The translations under genes were made by a program, and so were the position numbers. Shown in pieces: positions 14,501 to 26,500 of a stretch of DNA of 64,000 nucleotides; the stretch's first letter is position 1; each line of letters starts with the position of its first letter. The notes beneath the pieces were generated by a model, which was not told the origin of the DNA, made no database searches, and was given only the letters and a program-made list of their open reading frames with translations. Source of the stretch: Saturnia japonica (taxonomy: Eukaryota > Arthropoda > Insecta > Lepidoptera > Saturniidae); assembly GCA_033032175.1 (NCBI GenBank), contig CM065309.1, positions 1,612,001 to 1,676,000 on the forward strand, read 5' to 3'.

Positions 14501-17500
14501 TCAGTTATGTATTATGCTTCATCTTCTTTACTTTCTAACTGAATTGCTAAATACCAATTTTCATAGATCTACTTTCAAAAAATGGCGTATTTTCATACAA
14601 ACTTTCATTCCATTTTTCACCACATTAGGGGTTTAATTTCTAAAAAATCCTGCCTTTGTATTCACCGACAGTTTAAAAGGAACCCGCCTGTATATTTTCA
14701 TGGTCTTAGCTTCAGTACTTTGGACTGTGCGTTGATATGTCAATCAGTCAGTTAATCAGCTATCCTTTTATTAAAAGCAACAATTCACACGATATTCGTT
14801 TCTCAGATGTGGAGCCCTGCATCCCGGTGACCAACTTCTCGCTTTTGATGATCACGTCATCGAAGGCAACAACTACACAGCGGAAGAAGTTATGTGTTAT
14901 TTGGAGAACTGCGAAGGGGGTTTCACTAGGTTGCATGTTGCCCCCAGACATGTATTGGCTCATGGCGGAAGATATACCAGAGGTAAGTGGTATTTTTTAA
15001 ATAATATTTGATGATAGGTGATCTATCTGTCGAAGCACTGATGGCTTGGTGGTAGCATGTACGGGCGCAGTGTCGATCGACGTGAGTTCTAATCCCTACA
15101 ATAAGTCTGAGCTTTCAGTGAAGGAAAACTTCGAGATGAAACCATAGCACGACGGTAGGTATACATCTAAACTGTGATATTAAGAGTCTAAAGAAAGGCT
15201 GGGGGTAGAGAATAGTGTCATATTTGTATATAGGTTAATGCTTCTAAATTTAAGAAGTTTGCGTTTATTTATAATTGCCGTACTGTGAAACTGCAGAACT
15301 AACTCCCGACGAGTATGTTCCCTTCTTACCACATGGAGGCCTTCAAACATAACTTGCATGACGGCGATGACCGGTAATCAAAATAAAATAATCTTTATTC
15401 AATTTAGGCTCAAAAAGGCACTTATGAACTTCAACATCACTACTACCGATCCAGAAAACGTCCCAGTCATCGATAAGAACCAGTAAGAAACTCGATCGGG
15501 TTTATCTTTTTTTTGTCAACTGTACAAATGTTAATATAACATGTACAATAATAATAATTTAGTGGATGCATTGAAAGGGAGTCACTATCATTCACATAAC
15601 AATCCACCCTATAATAACTATTTGACAGTAAAGCCCGCTTGACATGGTTCTTAAATTTGTTGTCCGGCAAATCATTAATTTACTTCGGGATCTTGTTACA
15701 CCTAACACTATTATAAAAAAATTTGTTAGTCTTACTAAGTGTAAAACACGGTACGACTTATTTATCTCTATGTCTAATATTAAAATTGTGCTGATCTTTG
15801 ACAAATTTAATGAAGTTTAGATCCATCGGTGGTCATCAATCTAATTTCATAGCACTGTGTTTACCTTCATTTACAGTTCTGTCACATTGCCGTGCTATGA
15901 ATAAAGAAACTACTTAGATAAATGTAATCAATAGACAAAGAATAATTTTATTGGTGTAACAAGTTTGATTAAATATAACAAATGAGCCATCGCGTTTGCC
16001 ATATTAGCATTGGTAATGATTATCACAGCCTCAATGCTTATAATGAACCTGATGCAACATAATCATAACCGAGTAGAAGGATTATAATAGATTAACTAAT
16101 TGTTCAACTGCCTCAGATAGAGTTAGCTGAAAGACGCGACTTCAAAGCAAGTAGCGGATTTTGTTCGAGGTTTCAAGTCAAAAGCGATTGCTATTGAAGA
16201 CAGGCTAACGAGTCATAGTGGCTAATTATCACTAATATCGTTATCATTGATTCATCTGAATCGCGCCGATCGATATGAGTTCGAATCCCTGCAATGAGCC
16301 TGAGCTTTCGTTGAAGAAAAACATTAATTATACGCCCACCTGAATAGCTACCACCCTCAAGTTGGGTACCTTTAACTAAACACCTATAAGTATATTCCAT
16401 CTGCTGCACTTAAAAGCCATTCCTCTAACTAAATTTAGTGTATGACCTATCTAGGGCCATAGATTGTGGTCAAAAGCAACAAATGAATAACATAGATCAT
16501 AGTTCGTGTCTATTAAGGATATAAGTTACTAGTAATGTTAACTAAATTAATACGAATAAAATCTAATTAAAATCTAATACCGGGATACTAGGTAGTGTGC
16601 CCAAAATACTAGCAGCATTGCCGCGTTGTATGGAAATGCTGATTTTTTGGTCAAGGTAAAAACCCGATTTTTTTTCTCGAGTGGACTCGAAATTCGAACA
16701 AACGTTCTACAATTTAATTAAACAAGACGTGTGCACTCGGCCGCCGTGAACCCATTGTTTCGACTCCAAGCGGCTCAAATATAAATAAATAGTGTAAATT
16801 TAAGTATTTGAGCCGCTTGGAGGCTTCCGCCGAAGCAGCTGCGTTGCCAGGCTTCACAGCAGTAGTTGAAAGATGGGATGGAGCCAAGGTTGCATCCCAG
16901 ACAAGAGCTCTGCCCATCCTCCAAGGAACCAAAGTCAAACCGTCAGGTCTTTTACCATCAACACGTATTAAACCTGTGGGTTCTAAAATACTGACATTCC
17001 AGCGCTGGTAAGAGCCCGACGGATGACATAATTTAAGGTTGTACTTCAATATACAAGTCTACATGTTTAAATAGTAAAAACCCATTATTGCATTTTTAAT
17101 AATTTGATTTTATTCCTGTATATTCCTTACATACTTTGTCTTTATCAAAAAGACAAATTATCATAATAATATATCTTCATTCAATAAAAAGTCATTCAAG
17201 TTTTTAAGAGACTACGATTTTTAAAAGCACTATGCGTTCTTCTGTTGGTCGTCGTCGCGAGCGAAGCAGCGGGCACACTAGTTTGAAATATAATAGAAAC
17301 ATTTTATCCTAAAGTCCTTTTTTTATACCAATTTCTTATACAAATACTCATTTTTCCACTAAATTTAATAAAATATAATAAAAAATACTGATGTAAACAA
17401 TTGACATTGTTTTATTAGAAAACATCGCGGATGTTACTTAATCGATATAATTCGCATATTGAAAAACTTTTTCTCATAACTTGTACCAAAATTAATATGA

Positions 17501-20500
17501 ACGGAACGCATGAATATCACAAGTTAGCTCATATAACTCACAGGCTTAGTGTGATCTCCAGTGTATTTACCTTTGCTCGAGCAAAATTAAGTCTTCGTAT
17601 ACGCAAACTTGCTGAATTGAATTAGTTTGGCTCCTTGAGATAACGTATTTTACGCCATTTATCTTGTTGAAAATTACACCTACAACTGAAACATCGGCCA
17701 AAAATTATATAATGTAGCTTGTGCTATATAAAATGGTGCCTGAATTATTGTAGTATTTTAACAACTGTTGAATAAGAATTGTTGAATTTACAGAGGTATT
17801 TCAAAACACGATTAGTTATGATTGGAGTGGAGGACGTTAATTAAATAAGATATATATATAATTCAAATTAAAAAAAAAGTATTTTTACAACACAACAAGA
17901 ATTATTTGTTAACCTTTTGGTAAATTAATGAAGTAAAGATCGAGTTTAAACTGTAACTTTTAACATTAGTACGATATAATATCTTTATTCATCTTAAAAG
18001 TAGTACTGAATATTGTATTTGTAGGTTGTACATGTTAGTTAATTTTTTTAGCTTAAGTAATATTAGATTCTCGCTTGTATTCTTCTTAGAAAAGACTTTC
18101 AGTCAAGTTTCATTGCGGTCCAATTGATATAACCTTATTTTGGACACTTTAAGTGAAATATATTTAACATTATATTTCTGTACTACAAAATTACTTTTAA
18201 AATCAAAGCAAGTCGGGCTAATAAGAAATATTATTGATACAGTCCATTTTTCACGCTCAAATTATTTGTTCCAGAAAATTCGATATCAAACAACTCAACA
18301 CTAAACGCGAAGAAACGGCAGAGAAACTACAGGCAAAGTTCTATGCCAAAACTCGGCTTACCAGACGATTACGGTGAGGGATAAATCCAATAACAGCCAT
18401 TGTTACGAAATTCAACGGAATTTCTATAGGAGCCACTCTTTGTTTGTGATTACGGAAGGCTTTATGTGGTTGTACACTTACTTTCAAAATCATTATACGT
18501 ACGGTTGAACCATCTTGCAACATTGTAATATCGGCGATTTATGTTAATGCATCTGCTTTCTCGATTAGTACAATGGACAATAATTATAACGATTAAAATT
18601 ATATGAATACATATTACTTAACCGTATATATATATACAAATTCTTAGTATATTAGATAGTGTACGATTGAAACAGGATTTTCAGCTGAAACTGAATCTTC
18701 GGCTTAACCGAAATGTTAAGATTTCTATTGGATACAAAAGTTAAGTGTGTTTAAAAAAAGTCTCGACATGAACCAATAAATATCTCGAATTAAATGAAAT
18801 TGAAGTATTAATTAAAAATAATAATTTATTTATATTATATTAACAATTTAACATGAACAATTAGTAATAAACATGTTCATGTACATGAAGAAAAATGTAA
18901 ATTCTTGTAAATAAATTTTGACAAAAAATCAAAAAGTACAAAATCCTTATTGATTGATTATTATTAATTTTAATTATGATAACGACATTCTTAACATAAA
19001 ACATGAGATGTACAAGAACACGCGAGTCACGAATTAACCCGATGTCAGCCGAACGAGGCACAACAATTCATGAACACCGAGTTTCAGTATGCCTAAACTA
19101 GATTTTTGGCAGCAACTGAAACCGACTCTTCAGTCGGTCAATAATATTTGAATCCTTCTCCTTAATACTCTATATTTAAAGCATCCTAGAACCTGAAGGT
19201 TTGACTTCGAGACCACCACCGCTAGACCTGTTTCTACAGCATAGGAGCAACGTTCACACTGCTGTGATCTGGTCCAGAATGTGAGGTTGGCAACACCCGC
19301 TGAAGCGCTTTCAACTCAGAAATTTAGAAGCCTATTATGACTGGCTTGCGGTCTTTTACAAATTCTTTTTACCTAACTTTAAGCTGCAATTAACACTAAA
19401 CATTAAGAGGACCGCACGCCTATCTGTTGCTTTATATTAAAAAAAAAATCAAAAGCATAGGAGATTTGAATTTGATGTAGATGAATTCAGAAATTTTGTG
19501 GTCTTTCTGATTATGTAATAGTTGAGGTATTATAAAATACTGTGATGATTTTCATCAAGTTTACTTAGTGTTTGATGATCGGCGGTATTTTTAGAGTGAG
19601 ACGAAAGTCTATACCGATCTAGAGTTCCATGCAAAAGGCTAATAGAAAAGTATAATAGCAAACTATTTTAGAAAGGTAGTAATCAATTTTAATCATATTT
19701 TTGCTAAGATTTAGTTACAAAATTTTTTTTTGTTACATTTTAAGAATCTTGGAAATTAATTAAATTTTGATTTCGCTCTCATATAAACACACGTTCATTG
19801 CAGTACAGGTATCTCAATTCTTTATTATTCTACTGAAAAATATTTCACGCAGGTTAAACATACCTTGGTAATTGTTCTTGGCTTACAATGTATCTAAACT
19901 AGGCCAATCCCTTCCAGTAATGACTACAGCTCTAACACTTTCGTTGTTACACTAATGCCAAACGTAGAGCCTCGATTTCGGCTTAAATTGTTATCTTATC
20001 TACTCTCATTTATTTTGTCGCTTAAGTATTATCAGATGTTATTGAGGATAATTAAGGCTGTGTTATAATAATTTGTTTAACAAAATTTGCGAGATTTTAT
20101 CAAAGTTTCTGCATTTTAAAACTAAGCTTTGTGCCACTGCGGTGACACCCATAGCAAGGAACATATAATTTTATGCTATCTGTGTCTCTACTCCTGTACA
20201 TTCGCTGACTTATCGGTAACCTCTGTAAACGCTTATAAGGTGACCGAATACAGGTCAGATCAAAACGGAGAAAGGAAGAATCATTAATATTAAAGAAGAA
20301 GTGCTTCTTTTGAAAGATTGGAATCTTTTTTCACATCGATGGTTTGTAACTCTTATAATCCTTAGGTTAACCATCTTAAAAGCATCAAAATTGTTTATTT
20401 CGTTCACCGTATCATTCCTAGGTGTCACTATTACCCTAGAACACAAGCAAGAAAAGTCCTTTTCGTATAAATTTTAAATGTCAGGGTATATATACTGCAT

Positions 20501-23500
20501 CTATTAAAATTTCTAAATTATGGACTATTTTGCCTAGAGACCCATCCAAAAGGATATCACGATTTCCGCTTAAATTTTCAGTGGCGAGCTGCTTGATAGG
20601 TCTCTTTGAGAACTCCCTCAATGGTTTTTAAGTACTTGATTGAGGTTGGACCGCGAACGTGATATAGCAACATTCTAAGATAAAAACACTCTGATTGAGA
20701 AGGATGTGTGCCGTAGACTCTTCCTAAAGCGGCATTTTTTTTGTCTGAATGGCCAACTACGTCCACACAGACGCCTCCTTCTTGTAAATTTATTGTTGGC
20801 CCATGTGTAGTATTGCGGGACTTCGTGTTATATGTGTGGTATTTTGCGAATTCATCTTCATTACAGAGCTCAAAGAAAGCCAGCAAAGTAGTTTTACGTG
20901 GGTTTTGTGTTGTGAGTTTTACCCTATTACGTGGGACATAAAAACATACTCGGCGAACTGTGGTTGTACATTAGTACACCTCTGCCTAACCCTTCGGGGA
21001 ATACAGGCGTGATGGTATGTTATGTTTGCGCCACTTGTTCAGCCATTTCTACGGTAAAATAAACCCTTTGGCCATTTTCTAAGTGGACAGCTAAAGTAAG
21101 ATTGTAGGATACCAATCGTAGATCAGAAATTCGAATATTCACCAGACAGCTTCGGATGTACTTATGTACCAGCCATTCAAGTAGTTTTCATTTGGGTTTA
21201 TGACATTAAAAGTAGCTTGGTCATATTTGATATATATTTGCAAATGTACTTGAAGGCTTGAACTGAGTGGCAGTACACCACATTTATGTGAGTTTTAAAC
21301 GTCCTACACACTATTGGAGAATAAGGGACAATCCATCTATTATCTATATTGAACCTACTTCCTCTGATATTTAGCGTAGCGCACTGTCCTCCATTTTCAG
21401 CGTCACGACGATAAATGATAAACTGGATATCCGTCCTCTCTGGTTTGGGTATCGTTGACGAAACATCGAGGGTACTTTTTGTACAGATACCGTTTTTCAT
21501 ACACAGCGCTATTAAATTATGCCTCCGCATTGTCCGTGCACCATATTTTTTGTTACGATATCGTATAATATCGGATCGTTTTGTCAATGAAATTTTGAAA
21601 ATAAAAGAACACTTATTGTGGCGTATCTATAATAGTTAGATATATGTCTATACTGTCGCGATACTTTTTGTAAATAATGATGTTTTCTGCAAAGTCATAG
21701 TGCTTAATTTTATTCTGTCATCAATAGTTTTTGCAGCCCACGCGATGTAAAGAATATTTTAGGTAATTTTTTACACCTTGGGTTACATTATTAGAGTTTT
21801 AGAAAGGTTACTTAGTTTTCTTTTTAATAAAATATAGCCTATATTATTGTAGGATAGTGTAACTTCCTAACAGTGAAAGAATTTTCAAATCGGTTCAGTA
21901 GTTTCGGAGCCTATTTAATGCAAACAAACAAACAAACAATCAAATCTTTCCTCTTTATAATATTAGTATAGACAAAACTCAACCTCTATCATACAAACAG
22001 TTTTACTAAACTCATTTTGAACAAAGGGTTGAACTAATAATCGAAAGGTAAGGATAGTAACATGTAATTAATATGCTAGGAAAAACATTGGACCGAGATA
22101 TCCCAGTACATGTTTGTTTAGGACCTCACCCTCGTTAGTTGGCTGACCTATACATGTTGGTGTTAAACATTTTGTTAATTTTGCGGACTACTTGATTGGG
22201 TCCCTGAGACAGCCATGACTATTTATCCTAAGTCGTATTACGCATATAAAATAGAATTTGTTGAAATTTAATACATTTATTCAAATAATACTGACAAGCC
22301 TATGATACCAGACAATATTATAAATTAGGATTTCTTCAAAATATAATGTAATATTATTAATGATTTTGTGATATAATATACTAAAAATTATACTAAAAGC
22401 GCTAAATACGCGAAGTAGGTTTATACACTTAAGATCAGTATTATATTTATGTCCATTAGCTAAAAACCTTGACAGATAGATCACGTACAACTGTGTTCTA
22501 TCATATTAAGTAATACAAGTTAAAAGCTATTTTCTTAATTTATCAGATAACCAACAAAATTACATGAGTATGGGAGTATGTCGTACAGAATCGCTTAATA
22601 TTCAATTGGAAGTACCTCCTGGTCATAGTTGTGGGCTAGCAGTACATGAAGAAAACTCATTTTTAGTCATATCGCACGTTGCAGCACAATCACCAGCTTA
22701 TCGGTAAGAATTTTAACCGTTTCATAGAAGACCGTGTCAAAAATATGTCTTGATACAAAATAATGTTGCTACAAAAAAAGAAATTACCAAGATTAACCGT
22801 AGGTTACATTTTATTATTACTAGTAGATACATATTATAAAGTAACTTGTCTCATATAAATTATAGGACGCTTAGAAATACCAGCACTTTCATTTTCAGGT
22901 CCGGCTGTTTACAAATACGGGACAGGGTAATGTCAATCAATGGACACGAAAATTTAACTACGGACGTTGCTAATGAAATATTGCAAAGGAGAAATGATTC
23001 ACATAATCCTAAATATCTTACATTAAACGTAGAATTCAGCATGCCAAATACAATAGAAGCTTCCAGTGGAGTTTTTAATGTCAAATTAGCTAAGACTACT
23101 GCAGGACTTGGTGTCACAATAACAGGTAAATTGTATTAGAAACGTGACAAAAATACTACTACAATTAATTTGTTTTTTTTATATTTTATTGTAGTATTAG
23201 AATAACAAATGGGCATGCACTTCACTCCAAATACTTTCTGCAGTCTTATAAGCTTTAAACAGGACCGTTTAAAGTCTTAACTGAGGTTAAGTTGCTTCTT
23301 GAAGAAATCTTACCTACGAAACGCATTTAATAGTTAAAATTATTATTCATTTCTAGTCATCCAACACAGCCAAATTAGTACTAAGCAAACTAATTTCATT
23401 CCTTTAAAATTGACTTTATGACTTCATATGATGCCTTTAGAAAATTTATCTCCTAGAACTTTGCTGCTTTTTGTTTAAAATATAATATTTGCAATTTGTT

Positions 23501-26500
23501 CAAACAGGGTGTAAACAAAAATTATTAAGTAATGAAGAACCTATGATGATATCAGATATAAAACCAGGTTCCGTAGCACATCGCAGTGGAGCACTTGCAC
23601 CAGGAGATCAGTTACTAGCTATCAATGGGCAACCTCTACACAACTTATCATTGGTAAGTAATAAAATATATAATCGTTAAAATATACATTTAAATTATCT
23701 TTAATAAAATAAGATTAAATTAAATCCAAAACTTTATTCCAGGACACAGCTTTCAACATACTACAAAATTCTCCTGAAGATATAATAACACTAAAGATTC
23801 GAAAAAGAGATCTTACTGAAGACTGGTCTAATATCCACACACATAACGCAAAACTAACATTGCAAAGTTTCAGCAACATTGAAATCAAAGCTGTTGTACA
23901 TAGTGGAGAAGATTCTGGACATCATACTGAAAGTCCTAATAATAGTGCTAAAGAGAGTGAAAGGAGTCACGGGAGTAATGACAACACTTCAGTTTTCATG
24001 GTAGAATTAATTAAACAAGAAAACGGTCCTTTAGGTTTGACAATTGCTGGAAGTGAAGATGTTAACCAACCTGTTTTATTAAGCGGTCTCATTGAAGGTA
24101 CATTTTATTGTATTTGTAGAAGAACTATAGTAAAGGGAGGATCTTCCGACCAGACGGGTGTTATGTCTGGCGGGCAGCTGCCCAACGGTTGTTTTTTTTT
24201 TTTTTGAACTGACTACACTGTTAGCCTTAGGGGTCCTATCCAAAAACAGAGCCGCTGCGGCTTTTACAGCTTCACCGGACTTGGGAGCGAGTGCTTAGGG
24301 CACTCAGCCACGACCCAACCAACGGTTGTAGTCGGGTTCTTGTATATATACCTACTCAGCGATTGAGTTAATTTATATAGCGCAATGTAGGATAGTAGGA
24401 TGCGTCTTATGTGGCTCGATAGATGTCGCTATGTGTCACTATGTAGATGTCGCTACATCACTACCCTCCGAGACCGGAGGTCGATAGCAGGTTGAGTCGT
24501 CCACACATCTTGTGATGCTTGCTGGGCCAGTGGAATGTTCCAGTGAGTCGGAACCCGATGCCGCATAGTTCACGGTGAGTCGGAACTGTCTGCGGTGATG
24601 TCCCTGTGAGTCGGGGTGATGGCCCCAGTGAGTCGCGGTGATGCCCCAGTGAGTCGGGGTGATGCTGCAAGAATGCTCCAGTGAGTCAGAGTGTTGCAGT
24701 GCTGCGTAGTGACTGGCTGCTGCGTCGACCAGGAGAGAAGTGCGTCTCTGCTTGCTGACCGGCCGAAGTGCAGTGTGCTGTGCCAAGGTCGCTGAGAAGG
24801 CTGTGGGTGATAACCAGGAATGCGCGTCCGCTACATGCTGGTGGTCAGGATACCCGTAGTAGCCGTGGATGCTGGCTGGCTGTATGACTCACTGCTCGAA
24901 AGCTTGAGGAAGTGATGATGACGTAGCTTTTTGTGAAGAAGGTTGCGCTGACGTTCATGCTCGGGGTCACCAGTGTAGAAGAACTATTGCAAAGGGAAGA
25001 TCCTCCGACCAGACGGGTGTTATGTCTGGCGGGCAGCTGCCCAACGGTTGTAGTCGGGTTCTTGTATATATACCTACTCAACGATTGAGTTAATTTCTAT
25101 AGCGCAATGTAGGATAGTAGGATGCGTCTTATGTGGCTCGATAGATGTCGCTATGTAGATGTCACTATATATTTGTTTTTTGTTCGAATATTTATATTCG
25201 TGCTATTAATTAAGAAAATATTAAAATATTTTAGGTGGGGTCGCAGAAAAATGTGGGAAGTTAGCAATAGGGGATGAGTTGCTAAGCATCAATGGTGAAA
25301 GCGTTTTAAATAAACCATTATCGGAAGCAATAAAATTATTGCAACAGAGTGGACAACGAGTACACCTTCAACTATGTCGGAAAGTTACAGGTAAAGTTGC
25401 TCTTTCACAGTAAATTTATTCAAATTAACTTTTTCTGAACGACTGGGACATCGTTGATTTTAAACCACTAAATAAATTTACAACCATACGTTAAAATACT
25501 GTTTTCAGAGAGTACTGAATCGAGTGCAAGAGATTCTAGTCATTCTACTTCGAGCCCTGGATTATCGAATGATAGCGCTGTAGAATCTTGGGACCAGAAC
25601 ACACCAGTAAGAACCAGTGCAAATTGTGGTAAGAGAAAAACAGATATATGACATAAGAACAATTTGTATCATATTCATGAAAGATAAAGTTTATTTTATA
25701 GGTAATTCAGAAGTTATAGAATACGCAGTACCGGACAAAAGTAGAATCACGGACAAACAACCTTATTCGCCAACAGACGAGGACAAATTACTTGCATCCT
25801 TCAATTCAGCGGCACCTTATAGCGTAAATGATCTGCCTCTACCCAATTATTCACTGAACAATTCACTCAAAACATTTCATTACGAGAACACGTGTTTAAT
25901 TCCTGAAAGTACTCTGAAGAATAAACAGAACATAACAAGGGAAGACGATGTACAGCAAATTGAAATTCTAACCTCCACCATGAAAGACTGCCAACTGCAC
26001 AATATGGAAAAAGCTTCATGTAAATGTGATTATGTTCAGATGGCACCATATGGTCTAGTATCACCGAAAACTAGACGAACAAATTGGGATAATGATTATC
26101 TGAATAATGGAATTTACACCGTAACAACTCCACAAAAATCTCCACTAAAACCGGGTGTACCCGGAACTAGTTTTCAGTTTGCAACGAGCCCCATATATGA
26201 GAATGATATTCCTGGTTAGTATTAAACAATAAAGAAGGCATTTCCTTTAAATAATCTATAATTGGATTTTCATTTCCACGATTAATATTAGGGTGTATTA
26301 TTTAGGATCGCCAATGTTTTGCATTTACATTAATTGAAATGTTTAAGTAATAAATATATAGCATCATATCAATTTAAAGTTGCAATTTCATAACATAAAA
26401 ACAAATAACTGGAAAGAAGCAAATATCTTAAGTATCTGCATTTAATTAAAAAGTTAATTCTACTAAAACTAAGTTTTCTTATTGAAATTAAAAAGTAACT

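Larger units (their letters stand above)
24115..25169 (+). mobile_element. TRIM-like miniature LTR element
   Basis: Left LTR 24115-24457 (206 bp without its nested LINE) and right LTR 24974-25169 (196 bp) are near-identical. Each starts TGTAG; the left ends CTACA and the right CTATA, giving the short inverted LTR termini. A TATT duplication flanks the element (24111-24114 and 25170-25173). Each LTR contains a TATATATA promoter-like box. The 516-bp interior has no frame longer than about 115 codons and no protease, reverse transcriptase or integrase, so the element is non-autonomous. A primer-binding site was not securely identified. It fills all but 17 bp and 65 bp of Grip intron 8. Confidence 0.85.

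Noticed and set aside
18341..18523. Minus-strand frame starting [16 protein letters not shown] as a possible ribosomal-protein-like exon
   Set aside because: Only the LQDGST motif is reminiscent of mitochondrial L55; the rest does not match, and no flanking splice sites or start context support it.
24115..25169. Tandem segmental duplication instead of an LTR element
   Set aside because: TGTAG/CTACA termini, a flanking TATT duplication and non-duplicated interior favour an LTR element; the interior repeats differ from the LTRs.
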